The notes beneath the pieces were generated by a model. That model saw only the letters and a program-made list of their open reading frames with translations, had not been told where the DNA came from and searched no databases. This document shows, piece by piece, positions 52,925 to 62,491 of a stretch of 64,000 bases of DNA. Positions within the stretch are counted from its first letter, which is position 1. The number at the start of each line of letters is the position of its first letter. The stretch comes from G963674685 sp963674685. Lineage in GTDB: Bacteria > Lernaellota > Lernaellaia > JACKCT01. The stretch spans positions 744,001-808,000 of the forward strand of contig CAXXWT010000009.1 of the NCBI GenBank assembly GCA_963674685.2, written 5' to 3'. Both the position numbers and the translations under genes were made by a program.

Positions 52925-53544
52925 CTTACACCAGCAACGGGAAGCCGAGGGCCGCCCTGTACGCCCGCGTTTCGACATCGGGCAAGGGCCAGGACCCAGC
53001 GCTTCAACTGGAAGCCTTACGGCGCGTCGCCGAGCAGCGCGGCTGGCACATCGTCAACGAGTACGTCGATATCGGCGTCAGCGGCAAAAAGGATCACCGA
53101 CCGGCTTTGGATGACCTGATGGCCGACTGCCACGCCGGTAAGCTCGACGTGGTGGCGGTCTGGAAGTTCGACCGGTTCGGGCGCAGCCTGCGCCACCTGG
53201 TCGAGGCCCTGGCCGAGTTCGAGTCCATCGGCGTCGCGTTTGTCAGCGTGACCGAGTCCATCGACAGCGGGTCGCCCATCGGCAAAGCCATGTTCCACAT
53301 CATCGGCGCTTTGGCTGAATTTGAACACGCCTTGATCCAGGAACGGATCGCCGCCGGTGTAGCGCGGGCAAGGAAGGCCGGAGTGAAGTTCGGCAGGCCG
53401 AGGAAGGACGACATCGACATGCCGAGGGTGCGCCGGTTGCTCAAGCACGGCCACTCGCTCCGGTCGATTTCACGGCTTTTGGACGTATCGAGGGGCACCC
53501 TCAGATACCGGCTAAAGCAGTCGGGCGAAAACTCGACGGTCTGA
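52921..53544 (+). CDS. small serine recombinase (resolvase/invertase family)
   Basis: 207 residues; AAGGAGG precedes the ATG. Catalytic domain with Ser in ALYARVSTSGKGQDPALQLEAL, the arginine-rich active region VWKFDRFGRSLRHLVEAL, helix E region (FHIIGALAEFEHALIQERIAAGVARA), then a C-terminal HTH (LLKHGHSLRSISRLLDVSRGTLRYRL). Such proteins resolve or invert DNA segments, often on transposons or plasmids. It is read with the two genes before it. Confidence 0.9.
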   Translation: MTYTSNGKPRAALYARVSTSGKGQDPALQLEALRRVAEQRGWHIVNEYVDIGVSGKKDHRPALDDLMADCHAGKLDVVAVWKFDRFGRSLRHLVEALAEFESIGVAFVSVTESIDSGSPIGKAMFHIIGALAEFEHALIQERIAAGVARARKAGVKFGRPRKDDIDMPRVRRLLKHGHSLRSISRLLDVSRGTLRYRLKQSGENSTV

Positions 53545-53723
53545 TCGGCCTTGGGGTGTTCAAAAAGCGCTTGACAAACCTCGGCTCCCAGACCGCCTGA
53601 AACGCAGGCTGTAACCACCCACTTTTGACCAGAAAGAAGGCCGCCCCGCTCGGAAAGCGGGGCGACCAAGTGGATAACTGATGGGCACGTTCGGTCTCGC
53701 TGACCGAGGCCGTCCTCATTGCC

Positions 53724-54215
53724 CTATTGAGGTTTACGGAGCATCTCCCACATCACGCGCTCGACAAGTGGGTAGTGCGGCCCTGCCGTGATCCGCGCCT
53801 CCTCATCGGGATCGGGAGGCACGAGGTCGCGTGGCTCCTCGATGTCATCAGCGCCAATGGGATCGAACCGACAGCCACGGTCGGGCAAATGCCGGCGGGG
53901 GACACCGGAGTTGCACGGACGATACTCCGCAACGGAAGATACTGATAGATCAAGACCTTGCGGGGCCACCGGAGGTTGCGGGGGTGTGGCAGCACCCCCT
54001 GCCGCTCCTCCATCCAAGGATGGCCCCGTTCGTCTGACACAAGGGGTTGGAAATACATCCGCGACCTCCGCAACCTCCGCAAAGACATGTTTTTCTTGGA
54101 CTTCTGACGGCGGAGGTTCCGGCGGGGATGAGGCGGGGGTGTCATCCTTGGCCTCCATGTCGATCAGACGGTATAGGTTGTTCTTTCTTGGAGTTCCCTG
54201 AACATCTATAATCAT
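53724..54215 (-). CDS. hypothetical accessory protein of the island
   Basis: About 163 residues from an ATG at 54215; other starts (TTG at 54251, ATG near 54158) are possible. Proline- and acid-rich middle, ending ARITAGPHYPLVERVMWEMLRKPQ-like helical C-terminus (seen as YPLVERVMWEMLRKPQ). No family recognised and no strong Shine-Dalgarno. The rest of 53545-54243 is non-coding. Confidence 0.4.
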   Translation of the reverse strand: MIIDVQGTPRKNNLYRLIDMEAKDDTPASSPPEPPPSEVQEKHVFAEVAEVADVFPTPCVRRTGPSLDGGAAGGAATPPQPPVAPQGLDLSVSSVAEYRPCNSGVPRRHLPDRGCRFDPIGADDIEEPRDLVPPDPDEEARITAGPHYPLVERVMWEMLRKPQ

Positions 54216-54243
54216 CGGAAGAAGAAAGAACGAAGGATGCTCA

Positions 54244-54375
54244 ATGAGCAAGAAGCAGCGACAACTCGAATCTCAGAAGAAGCAAAGGTCGCGAGAGATC
54301 ATAGAACAACATGCGTGTCCAATTGGGGAAGCACAGCGGAACGTGTCAACGATAATGAGACACCGTTTTTCATAG
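54244..54375 (+). pseudogene. small basic ORF cut by the IS3 element
   Basis: GAAGGA precedes an ATG that opens MSKKQRQLESQKKQRSREI, a charged helix. After 37 codons the frame enters the left end of the IS (TGAGACA at 54356) and stops at 54375. It is thus a gene start broken by insertion. Its remainder is not evident beyond the right end of the IS. Confidence 0.4.
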
Positions 54376-54376
54376 T

Positions 54377-55372
54377 TTAGAGTACACTGTCCTGGTTCCC
54401 CGTTTTCGGCGGATTGATCCATACCGCCTCGGGCAGCGCCTGTGGTGTTGGTGTTTTGTTAACGAATCGTTCGGGATGTTTTTCAAGAGCTTCTAAAAGC
54501 ACTCTCTCTCTTTGCCTGGCCGCCTTCTCCGCACGTCCATAATGGACTGTCTCCGGCGTGTACATGGCGATGCCGCTGTGGCGGTGTTCGTTGTTGTACC
54601 AGTGAAAAAAGGTCCGGCAAAAAACCCGTGCATCCTCGATGGACCCGAATCGTTTCGGAAATTCCGGGCGGTATTTCATCGTCTTGAACTGGCTTTCAGA
54701 AAATGGATTGTCATTGGACACATGCGGCCTTGAGTGCGTTTTTGTCACGCCCAGATCCGACAACAGCAGCGCGACCGGTTTGGATTTCATCGAGGTTCCA
54801 CGGTCCGCGTGAAGAGTGAGCTGATCAGGACCGATTCCTTGTCTGGCGCACGTTTGGGAGATGAGCGTTTTCGCCAGCGCCGCGCTCTCGCGATGCGCGA
54901 TCATCCACCCCACAGTGTATCGGCTGAAAATATCGAGAATCACGTAGAGGTGATAATAACTCCATTTCACCGGCCCTTTCAGCTTGGTGATGTCCCAACT
55001 CCAGACTTGATTAGGCGCGGTCGCCAAAAGTTCCGGCTTCGCATAATTGGGATGGCGGCGCTGATTCCGGCGTTCCTTCACTTCTTTCTCCGATTCCAAA
55101 ATGCGGTGCATGGTGCGTGTACTGCAATGATATTCTCCTTGATCCATTAGGGTTGCGACGATTTCAGCGGGCGCTTTGTCGATGTTTTCCGGCGCGTGAA
55201 GAATATCCAAAACCCTTTGCCGTTCCCCGTCGTCCAGCGCTCTTTTCGGCTTCGGACGATGGCGGTGAAGCGCGGGAGAAAGACGCCGATAGTATGTGGC
55301 TCGCGGCAAAGACAGAGCGTCGCAGGCCGACGCAACGCCGATGGAGGCTCCGCGCTCATGCACCGCTTGCAT
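54377..55372 (-). CDS. IS3-family transposase OrfB (rve integrase core)
   Basis: 331 residues from the ATG at 55372, which overlaps the orfA stop (TGATG). DDE residues are seen in SWDITKLKG (first Asp), LHADRGTSM (second Asp) and NPFSESQFKTMK (Glu). A helical HTH_21-like region precedes. Most product is expected as an OrfAB fusion by -1 frameshift at 55429-55436, which joins the orfA frame to SCRAPGHPPEPAGRRR ahead of OrfB. The protein looks complete. Confidence 0.9.
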   Translation of the reverse strand: MQAVHERGASIGVASACDALSLPRATYYRRLSPALHRHRPKPKRALDDGERQRVLDILHAPENIDKAPAEIVATLMDQGEYHCSTRTMHRILESEKEVKERRNQRRHPNYAKPELLATAPNQVWSWDITKLKGPVKWSYYHLYVILDIFSRYTVGWMIAHRESAALAKTLISQTCARQGIGPDQLTLHADRGTSMKSKPVALLLSDLGVTKTHSRPHVSNDNPFSESQFKTMKYRPEFPKRFGSIEDARVFCRTFFHWYNNEHRHSGIAMYTPETVHYGRAEKAARQRERVLLEALEKHPERFVNKTPTPQALPEAVWINPPKTGNQDSVL

Positions 55373-55872
55373 CAGGCGCTCCCGTCGTCGTCCGGCCGGT
55401 TCAGGGGGATGTCCAGGAGCGCGGCAACTTTTTTTTGGAAGTCGATCACCATTTCGGCCTTCGCCAGCTTTTTTTGCAGCCGGGCGTTGTCGCGACGCAA
55501 TTGCTCGTTCTCTTTTTTCAACAGCGGGGATGCACCGGGTTTGGGCCCGCGCTTTTTGCCGTTCAGGCCATCCAGAGCGCCCTGATCCCGCAACTGACGC
55601 CACTTGCCCAGGTGGGAAGAGTACAGTCCTTCCCGACGCAGCAAGGCGCCGATTTGACCTGGCTCGGCGCAGCGGTCGGCCTCCTGCACGACAGCCAGCT
55701 TGTAGGCGGCGGTGAAGCGGCGGCGCTCGGGGCGTTCTGAGACCTCCGGAGAGGGGGGTGCGGGCGACCCGTCGTTTTTGGGGGCTCCGCTCCGTTCCGG
55801 CTCGCTTCGCTCGCCTCCACTACGCTGCGCCCCCAAAAACGATCCATCACCGTTTTCTCGTTGCTTATTCAT
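55372..55872 (-). CDS. IS3-family transposase OrfA
   Basis: 166 residues; AAGGAG precedes the ATG. An HTH domain (RRFTAAYKLAVVQEADRC ... GALLRREGLYSSHLGKWR) is followed by a leucine-zipper-like helix (LLKKENEQLRRDNARLQKKLAKAE). Normal OrfA is about 90-130 residues; the excess is at the N-terminus, where residues about 11-34 are encoded by a palindromic repeat (55772-55842). Confidence 0.88.
   Translation of the reverse strand: MNKQRENGDGSFLGAQRSGGERSEPERSGAPKNDGSPAPPSPEVSERPERRRFTAAYKLAVVQEADRCAEPGQIGALLRREGLYSSHLGKWRQLRDQGALDGLNGKKRGPKPGASPLLKKENEQLRRDNARLQKKLAKAEMVIDFQKKVAALLDIPLNRPDDDGSA
55429..55436 (-). other. A8 slippery site for programmed -1 frameshift
   Basis: On the minus strand eight A's followed by G form the A-AAA-AAG type heptamer. 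In the orfA frame the local protein is DFQKKVAAL; a -1 slip gives QKKSCRAPG, which runs into OrfB. Position, about 20 codons before the orfA stop, is standard for IS3 elements. Confidence 0.75.
55772..55842. repeat. palindromic repeat inserted in frame in orfA
   Basis: TCGTTTTTGGGGGC (55772-55785) and GCCCCCAAAAACGA (55829-55842) are perfect 14-bp complements around a GC-rich centre that also folds. It encodes FLGAQRSGGERSEPERSG and flanking residues without breaking the frame. The centre (GCTTCGCTCGCCTCCAC) resembles the repeat at 18136. Confidence 0.75.
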
Positions 55873-56015
55873 TCGAGTTCTCCTTCACGCCCTCGAATTA
55901 TACACTAAATTCTCACACAACCATTGTCTCACTCTTATTGGCACAGAGGGCAGTCCGTAATCTTCTCGATCGGAAAACCTCCCACGTCCGCGCTTATTGC
56001 TTCGGTGACGAAGGT

Positions 56016-56975
56016 CTACTGGGACTGCACCTGTCCCGAGACTCCGCCGGTGAGTGTGACCTTATGGCCAAAGCAAGTCTCACGCCGGTCCTTGACGATC
56101 ACGTCGGTATGAGGCTCGAAGATCGAAACGATTTTTTCTTCGGCCGGGACCTTTTCTCCCCGCAGCACGCGGCGATCGGCCTGGTCGATCACACGTAAGA
56201 CCAAGGGAATGTAGTGGCGCAGTTCGGCTTCCAAAGAAAGCGCGAAAATCGGATCGATCATCGTCGCGCCGGCCAATGCGTCGACCACGCGCTCCGCGTC
56301 TCGGACCGCCTTTCGCGCGACCTTCAAAAGATCGCGGTAGTGTTTCACGCGGACCTTTCTCTTCTTCGCGTTCAAAACGCCCAGCGCCCGCTTTTTCGCC
56401 CGGCGGCGGTGATCGACGACGGGAACATCGACCAATCCTTTCGCTTCCCGAGTCAAACGGCACAACACGCGCACCCCGTCTTCGAGCAACGTCGAGTCGG
56501 TGGGGTGATGAATGTTGGTTTCGACGACGGTGCAGTCCACGCGGACCTTGCGGCCTTTCTCGATCCTTTTGTCGGCTGCCGCGGCAAGCAAAACGCGGTT
56601 GATATTCTCCAAAGTCTCGGGGCGAATCCGCTTGATGTCACGCTGCAGCGCCGTGCGCGAAGGCGTGCTGTCGGCAAAACCGAATTCGCAAAAAGCGCGG
56701 TAAGCACGGGAGTCCTCCAGGTGAAAGGCCAACACCTCGTAACTGAAGCCGTTCATCTGTTTGACGAAAAGCGCTTTGAGTGCCTGCTCGGCGCTCATCT
56801 TTCCCTTGCATCCCCTGGCCGGATCGCGGAGGCCGCGAACCAGGTCCGCGTACACCCAATCGAATATCTCCAGGTGATCGCGAAGCAACAAATCGATCCG
56901 GTGAAGCTCCCGGGCGTGCTCGTGATGGATTTTTTGCTCGACAAGTGAGGGTTGTTGCTGTATTCTTTTTCGCAT
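56016..56975 (-). pseudogene. truncated DDE transposase (ISNCY-like)
   Basis: About 319 residues of a transposase: helical N-terminus (FDWVYADLVRGLRD, KMSAEQALKALFVKQMNGFSYEVLAFHL split), first catalytic Asp in VRVDCTVVETNIHHPTDSTLLEDG, then a second catalytic region at CFGHKVTLTGG, after which the frame runs only seven residues to a stop. Full-length relatives continue for about 100 residues with the last Asp and Glu, so this copy is dead. The loss lies next to the IS3 element. It also truncates the recombinase to its right. Confidence 0.75.
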
Positions 56976-58180
56976 CGGGACTTGATTCCTCCGTGATATC
57001 AATGGGTTAGACACCAATTAAGATAACACAAAAGGATGAAAATGTCCCGATTTATTTTTCACAAATTCACAAATTTATGCTTTAATATTCAGGTGTTACG
57101 TATTTCGGGATGGGAACTACCTAGAAAACTTGAGCGAGGAAGTCAAAAAAGGGATGGCCGAAGCCGTGACTCAGGGTGACTGGCCGCACGACGTACCGGT
57201 GGGCTACCGGCGCGACACCCTCGGCCTCATTGGGCACGATCCCGACAAGGCTCCTGTGGTCGAGGAAATATTCCGGCGCGTGGCCCGTGGCGTGTCCCTC
57301 GGCTCGATGAAGGACTGGTTGGAACTTCAAAATTTCAAAGCCTCTAAGCGGGCCAAACGCCCAATCGGCAAGTCGCAGATCGAGCGCATCATCAAGAATC
57401 CGTTTTACGCGGGCCTCATGCGCTGGAAAGGGAGAATCTACCAAGGCAACCACACTCCCATCGTCCCAATGAAAATGTGGGACGCCGCGAACGCATCCTT
57501 GTCGTTACCGAACAACCTCCAAGGCAAACGCCGCCCGCCGAAGGAGGGCATGACGTACTGGGGAATATTGAAGTGTAAGAAATGCGGTTGCGCAGTCGTA
57601 GGAGAATCCAAGAAGGGTGGCCGCTGGACGTACTACCGCTGCACCCACGGCAAGGGTGACTGCGACCAAGGCTATGTCAGGGCCGAGGTGCTCGACCAGC
57701 AGTTCAAGGAGATCGTGACGAAGGTTAAAGTGAATGACGAACTGATCGAGTGGATCAAGCGCGGGCTGCAAGAATCCCTCGAAGACGAAACCGCATACCA
57801 CCGTGATTCTGTCGCCGAACTAAGCAAGCAACTCGACCAGATCAAGCTCTGGAAGAACAAGGTGTACCAGGATAGACTAGAGGGAAAACTCGATCAGGAA
57901 TTTTGGGTTGAAAAGATGAATGAGTTCCAGATGGAACATGCTCGAATTGTGTCAGAAATTGAGGCACACCAGACCGCCGACACCAGATATATGGTACAGG
58001 GCACGTGTACTCTCGAACTCGCCCAACGTGCCGATATCCTTTGGGAATCTCTCCCTGCGCCCGAAAAGCGCCAGATGCTGGAAATTCTGCTCTCGAACTC
58101 CCTGCTCCTCGATGGAAGGGTCACGGCGTCGTACCGGCAACCTTTTGATTTATTGGTGGAAATGGGGGCCGTGTGGGCAC

Positions 58181-58213
58181 AAAAAAAACCGGACTCCGAT
58201 TGCTCAGAGTCCG
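58181..58213 (-). terminator. terminator of tRNA-Asp, inside recombinase copy 2
   Basis: On the minus strand CGGACTCTGA-GCAA-TCGGAGTCCG forms a 10-bp stem (one G-U) with a GNRA loop, followed by G and TTTTTTTT. It begins 12 bases after the tRNA 3' end. It is the same element as at 52456 and has one compensatory G-C to A-T change relative to it. Confidence 0.85.
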
Positions 58214-58224
58214 ATTTGCACATG

Positions 58225-58233
<9 letters not shown>
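58213..58233. other. candidate attachment-site core at tRNA-Asp
   Basis: 21 bases identical to 52488-52508, covering the spacer after the tRNA and its last nine bases. Use as an att site is inferred from identity, position at the recombinase end and the tRNA target. Confidence 0.5.
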
Positions 58234-58301
<68 letters not shown>

Positions 58302-58315
58302 TCACAGGCCGACGG

Positions 58316-58343
58316 ATTATATGTTTCTTGCGGCGCTTGTCAA
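58316..58343 (-). promoter_or_regulatory. sigma-70 promoter of tRNA-Asp
   Basis: On the minus strand TTGACA (58338-58343) and TATAAT (58316-58321), both perfect, are 16 bp apart. Start of transcription would be near 58309, eight bases before the tRNA 5' end. Confidence 0.88.
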
Positions 58344-58527
58344 GAAATATGGGCGGGTAATCGCAATTTTTTTGGTTAAGGGATTTTCGCGTGAAAATTC
58401 ACGGCGTTTCAAGCCGAATTCCAGCGTTTTGAATGAGGATTTCGCCGGCTTAAAGCATTTTGCCTTGCCGCGCGCGACGCATCATGCTTATCATGCGTCG
58501 CCGGTACATTTCGCGAAAAGGGGAGGC

Positions 58528-60336
58528 ATGCGCAAAATCTCGACACTGGCGGTTTTACTCGTCGTGGCGGTTTGCGTCGCGACGGCATGGGCCGAGGATC
58601 GACACCATGATTTCGGTTCCCCGGATGATTTCAGCGATAAAAACGAAATTCACTTTCCGAAACCGGATATAAATCTGTGGTTTTGGGGAATAAAAAATCC
58701 CGACGAATTCATCCAATACGAAAACGACGAAGAATTCCGGTGGGCGACGCCCGGCAACGCAATCGACTTCACTACCGCGCGCGTGCTCAAGTCCTTTCAT
58801 TCCGGCATTTTCTACGTCAAGGCCATCAACTGGGGAAATGATATTCACCTTGCGATTCGCTACAAGGACAATCTTATGGCTCCCGTGAGCCTGTGGACCA
58901 AAAACGAAAAGGAAAGCTATAAAATCGGCGGCTTCGGAGGCGCTTTCGATCACAAATGGAAAACCGCCGTTTTCAAATATCCGCGCATGCAATCCGCCTC
59001 CTTCAACGGCTGGTTCGCGTTTCGCATATCTTCCGCCGATGTCAGCGATCTTGTGGGGGATCTGCCCATCGACTGGATCCGCCTGGCCAATGAGGAAATT
59101 CCCGCACCAAAAGAAGCGCCCGGTTTCTGGCCGAAGGTTCCGAAGAGCAAGTTCGACGATATCGGCCGCACAATGGTCTATAAAAAAGGCGGCAAGCCGC
59201 GTTTTATCGTCGGGGCGATCGTCAAAGGGATGCGCGAAAAATCCTGGAAAAAATTCGCGGACGCGGGATGCAACCATCTGAATTTTCAGCCCTGGGGCAT
59301 GAACTGGAAGCGCAACTGGGAAATATATCGTGACGGCGCGTTCTTCGATCGCGCGCGTTTCGGCTTTCCTGACTGGAATGAGGCGTGCGCCGAAGCCGGC
59401 CTTACCTGCACCGTGCAGTTTTTCACCGACACGAAAGCTCCCTGGATCAAAAGCCGCTACAGCAAGGAATCCGAGATGTTGCGCGTGGTGGAGGACGTGG
59501 TCAAATTCAACCGCAACTCCAAGTCGAATCTTGCGTGGTTCACCTTTAACGAACCGGACCATGACGATCCCGCGTGGGGCGCGCCGTTGGAATTCGCCAT
59601 GCAAACGACAAAGCGGATTCGCGAGGCCGATCCCGATTCCCCGATAATCTATCTCTTCCAGGCCGAAAAACCCCGCGTATATGAGTACTACCGCCAGGGA
59701 TATGATATCGCCGTTTTCCACGCCTATCCGCTGGGCGCCAATCGCCCCGTCACGCAGATTACGGACATGATTGACGCAATGCACCGGCAAGTGGGCGACA
59801 CGAAAGCGCTGTGGGCGTGCGTGGAAGGCCAGGGGGGGCGGACCAGCAGGAAACTGGCGGCGTCCGAGATTCTCTTGCAGGGATACATATCCATCGCCCA
59901 CGCAGTGCAGGGCGTCCTGTTTTACCTGGATTACGAAGGAAGCTACCTGGACCTGTCCTATATCCCGAACGCCTGGGAGGGAATGCAGCAATTCTTTACG
60001 GAAATCACATCAAAGGAAAACGGCATCGAATCTTTTCTCACGCCTCCGGCGGTCGTTGTGGATGCCATGGGCTCATCGGGAACAGTCAAAGCGCCGGAAA
60101 ATATCCACTTCACATTGCGTCGCCGGGATGACGGCCGGTGCGCGCTGATTACCGTTAACGCATCGCTGCAACCCGTCAAGGCCCGGATCGCGGTCGAGGG
60201 GCTGCCGGCTTTGCGCGATGTTGAAGTGCGTTTCGAAAACCGCAGCATCACCTCCATGAGCAATATGATCGAGGATAATTTCAAACCTTATGAGAGACAT
60301 GTCTATATCTTTGAAATGAATCGGACGACGCCATGA
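58528..60336 (+). CDS. secreted glycoside-hydrolase-like protein (TIM-barrel)
   Basis: 602 residues from the ATG at 58528, which has AGGGGAGG upstream and opens a signal peptide ending ATAWA. An N-terminal beta-sandwich (about 25-190) precedes a TIM-barrel-like domain with FTFNEPDHDDPAW, the 'NEP' acid/base motif of clan GH-A glycosidases, and a later ACVEGQGG that could supply the nucleophile Glu. A beta-rich C-terminal domain (about 510-602) ends it. Substrate unknown, no close family named. First gene of a three-gene overlapping operon. Confidence 0.7.
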   Translation: MRKISTLAVLLVVAVCVATAWAEDRHHDFGSPDDFSDKNEIHFPKPDINLWFWGIKNPDEFIQYENDEEFRWATPGNAIDFTTARVLKSFHSGIFYVKAINWGNDIHLAIRYKDNLMAPVSLWTKNEKESYKIGGFGGAFDHKWKTAVFKYPRMQSASFNGWFAFRISSADVSDLVGDLPIDWIRLANEEIPAPKEAPGFWPKVPKSKFDDIGRTMVYKKGGKPRFIVGAIVKGMREKSWKKFADAGCNHLNFQPWGMNWKRNWEIYRDGAFFDRARFGFPDWNEACAEAGLTCTVQFFTDTKAPWIKSRYSKESEMLRVVEDVVKFNRNSKSNLAWFTFNEPDHDDPAWGAPLEFAMQTTKRIREADPDSPIIYLFQAEKPRVYEYYRQGYDIAVFHAYPLGANRPVTQITDMIDAMHRQVGDTKALWACVEGQGGRTSRKLAASEILLQGYISIAHAVQGVLFYLDYEGSYLDLSYIPNAWEGMQQFFTEITSKENGIESFLTPPAVVVDAMGSSGTVKAPENIHFTLRRRDDGRCALITVNASLQPVKARIAVEGLPALRDVEVRFENRSITSMSNMIEDNFKPYERHVYIFEMNRTTP

Positions 60337-61097
60337 ACCTTCACGAACCAACCGGAATCGCCTACCGGACGCGCAACGCCGGGGGCGCGGGAGTCGCCCT
60401 GGTATTCATCCACGGCGCCGCCGGCAATAAACTCGCGTGGCTGACTCTGACGCGGCGTCTGGCGGCGCTGATGCCGGAAAATCCCATCTACTTTCTCGAT
60501 CTTCCCGGGCACGGCGAGTCTCAGGGAACAGGTTACGACTCGGTCGAAAGATACGCCGCCGATTTGAAGGCATTTGTCGATGATGTGGCGCATTCGCGCG
60601 CCTTTCTCATCGGGCATTCCATGGGCGGGGCTGTCGCCCTGACGGCGGCCCTCGATTATCCCGGGATTGTCGAAAAGATCGCGGTGATGGGAAGCGGCTA
60701 TCGCATTCCGGTCAATCCGGCGCTGTTCGCGGCGATCGAGGCGGATTACAGCGCCGCCATGGAAATGATGCGCCAGTGGGGTTTCGGCGATCATATCGAC
60801 CCGCACATCGCCGACGCCGTGATCGCCGACATGAAATCATGTGATCCGCAAGTGGCTTTCGCGGATTTCAAGGCCTGCGAGGCGTATAATATCAAGGAAC
60901 GGATCGGCGGCCTGCGCGCTCCGCTGGCAGTGCTTTATGGAAACAGGGACGTCATGACCAGCGAAAACAGAAACAAAGGTCTGGCGGCCGCCGTACGGGG
61001 AGCGAAAATCATATGCTTCGAGGGCGCGGGGCATATGTTGATGGCCGAAAGACCGGACGAGGCGGCGGACGCGCTGGCGGAATTCTTCAATGACTGA
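60333..61097 (+). CDS. alpha/beta-fold hydrolase
   Basis: 254 residues. Oxyanion segment VFIHGAAGNKLAW, nucleophile Ser in IGHSMGGAVAL, acid in YGNRDVMTS and His in EGAGHMLMAERP: a full catalytic triad. The ATG overlaps the stop of the glycosidase-like gene (ATGA), and its end overlaps the FAD oxidase by 8 bp. Ester or lactone hydrolysis is likely; the substrate is not readable. Confidence 0.9.
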   Translation: MNLHEPTGIAYRTRNAGGAGVALVFIHGAAGNKLAWLTLTRRLAALMPENPIYFLDLPGHGESQGTGYDSVERYAADLKAFVDDVAHSRAFLIGHSMGGAVALTAALDYPGIVEKIAVMGSGYRIPVNPALFAAIEADYSAAMEMMRQWGFGDHIDPHIADAVIADMKSCDPQVAFADFKACEAYNIKERIGGLRAPLAVLYGNRDVMTSENRNKGLAAAVRGAKIICFEGAGHMLMAERPDEAADALAEFFND

Positions 61098-62469
61098 CTT
61101 CGCGAAATATTTCGATTCCTTTGCAGGCGTACTCGGCGCGGATAATGTCTGGCGCGGCGAAAGAGAATGCGCGCCGTATAACCACGACAACAAGATAACG
61201 GGATTGACTCCGATTTACGTGCTTCGGCCGGGCTCCGTGCCGGAAGTGCAGGGCGTTATGAGAATCTGCAATGAGCACGGACTGCCCGTCATCGCACGGG
61301 GCGCGGGAACCGGCAACGTAGGCGGCGCGGTTTGCGAGGGGCCTGCGGTTATGCTGGACATGATGCGGATGGACCGCATCATTGCGCTCGATTCGGTTTC
61401 CATGACGGTCAAAGTGGAGGCGGGTCTGATCACGCAAAAACTGCAAACCACCGTGGAGGAGGCCGGGCTTTTTTACCCGCCGGATCCCGCTTCCGCCGAT
61501 GCATGCACCATCGGCGGCAACGCGGCGACGAACGCCGGGGGACTGCGCGCCGTGAAATACGGCGTGACGAAGGATTATGTGTTGGGTTTGCGTGTTGTGC
61601 TGGCCGATGGAAGATTGCTTGAAACGGGCAGGGCGACGCGAAAGGGCGTCGTCGGCTACGACCTGACGAGCCTTTTCGTAGGCAGTGAGGGCACTCTCGG
61701 CGTCATTTGCGAATTGACTTTGAAACTGGTGCGCAGGCCCGATTGCCGAAAAACAATGGCGGCGTCCTTTATGGATATCGAGCACTGCGCCGAGGGTGTT
61801 GAAAAAATCCTGCAAAGCCCGGTGCTTCCGTCGGGAATTGAAATGGTGGATGAATACTGCCTGGCGGCGGTGGAAAGATCAGGGAAGGATCTGCGGGGTA
61901 TAACGGCTCCTTTTTTGCTGATCGAACTTGACGGGCGCAAGAACGTCGTGGAGGAAGAAGCCGCGCTCCTGGATGAGATTTTAACAAAAATCGGCGCAAA
62001 GACGCGCGTTGCCGAAAATGAAAAGCAAAGCCGCGAAATATGGGACGCAAGGCGCGTTATCAGCGATGCGTTAAAGGAAATGGCTCCTAAAAAGATCGCG
62101 GAGGACGTTGCCGTTCCCATATCGGCTCTGGCGAAGACACTGGGCGAAATTGAACAACTGGCGAAAAGGCTTGCGTTGCAGCACGCCGTGTACGGTCACG
62201 CCGGCGACGGCAATCTGCATGTGAACGTCTTTTTCGATCCCGATGAGCAGGGCGCACCGGAAAAGATCGAGGAGTTTCGCGGCGCCCTGTTTGATCTGAC
62301 CTTGGATAACGGCGGCACCATTTCCGGCGAGCACGGCGTGGGTATTTCCAAAAGGCCGTTTATCGCCCGGGAGCTTAGCGCGGTCAGCCTGGACCTGCAT
62401 CGAAGCATGAAGGAATTATTCGATCCACGCGGGATTCTCAATCCGGGAAAAATCTGGCCGAGAAAATAA
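61090..62469 (+). CDS. FAD-linked oxidase, glycolate oxidase GlcD / D-lactate dehydrogenase type
   Basis: 459 residues, the usual GlcD length. FAD-binding (PCMH) half: ARGAGTGNVGGAV, TIGGNAATNAGGLRAVKYG, VGSEGTLGVICELTLKL. C-terminal FAD-oxidase half: YGHAGDGNLHVN and EHGVGISKRPF. It oxidises a 2-hydroxy acid (glycolate or D-lactate) to the keto acid. A GlcE/GlcF Fe-S partner is not in the window. Read in one transcript with the hydrolase. Confidence 0.93.
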   Translation: MTDFAKYFDSFAGVLGADNVWRGERECAPYNHDNKITGLTPIYVLRPGSVPEVQGVMRICNEHGLPVIARGAGTGNVGGAVCEGPAVMLDMMRMDRIIALDSVSMTVKVEAGLITQKLQTTVEEAGLFYPPDPASADACTIGGNAATNAGGLRAVKYGVTKDYVLGLRVVLADGRLLETGRATRKGVVGYDLTSLFVGSEGTLGVICELTLKLVRRPDCRKTMAASFMDIEHCAEGVEKILQSPVLPSGIEMVDEYCLAAVERSGKDLRGITAPFLLIELDGRKNVVEEEAALLDEILTKIGAKTRVAENEKQSREIWDARRVISDALKEMAPKKIAEDVAVPISALAKTLGEIEQLAKRLALQHAVYGHAGDGNLHVNVFFDPDEQGAPEKIEEFRGALFDLTLDNGGTISGEHGVGISKRPFIARELSAVSLDLHRSMKELFDPRGILNPGKIWPRK

Positions 62470-62491
62470 ATCTTGTTTTCCCGTGAAGTCT

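Larger units (their letters stand above)
54356..55931 (-). mobile_element. IS3-family insertion sequence
   Basis: Ends read TGAGACA ... TGTCTCA, with imperfect complementarity for another 25-30 bp. Inside are orfA and orfB in the -1 arrangement of IS3 elements. The bases next to the ends (GATAA left, CTCTT right) do not match, so no target duplication is visible and the flanks may have been rearranged after insertion. Confidence 0.75.

Noticed and set aside
54356..55931. Target-site duplication of the IS3 element
   Set aside because: Flanking bases (GATAA and CTCTT) do not match, so none can be claimed.
58555..59991. 478-aa minus-strand ORF opposite the glycosidase-like gene
   Set aside because: Shadow of the plus frame, which has a signal peptide, a Shine-Dalgarno and a four-base overlap with the next gene.
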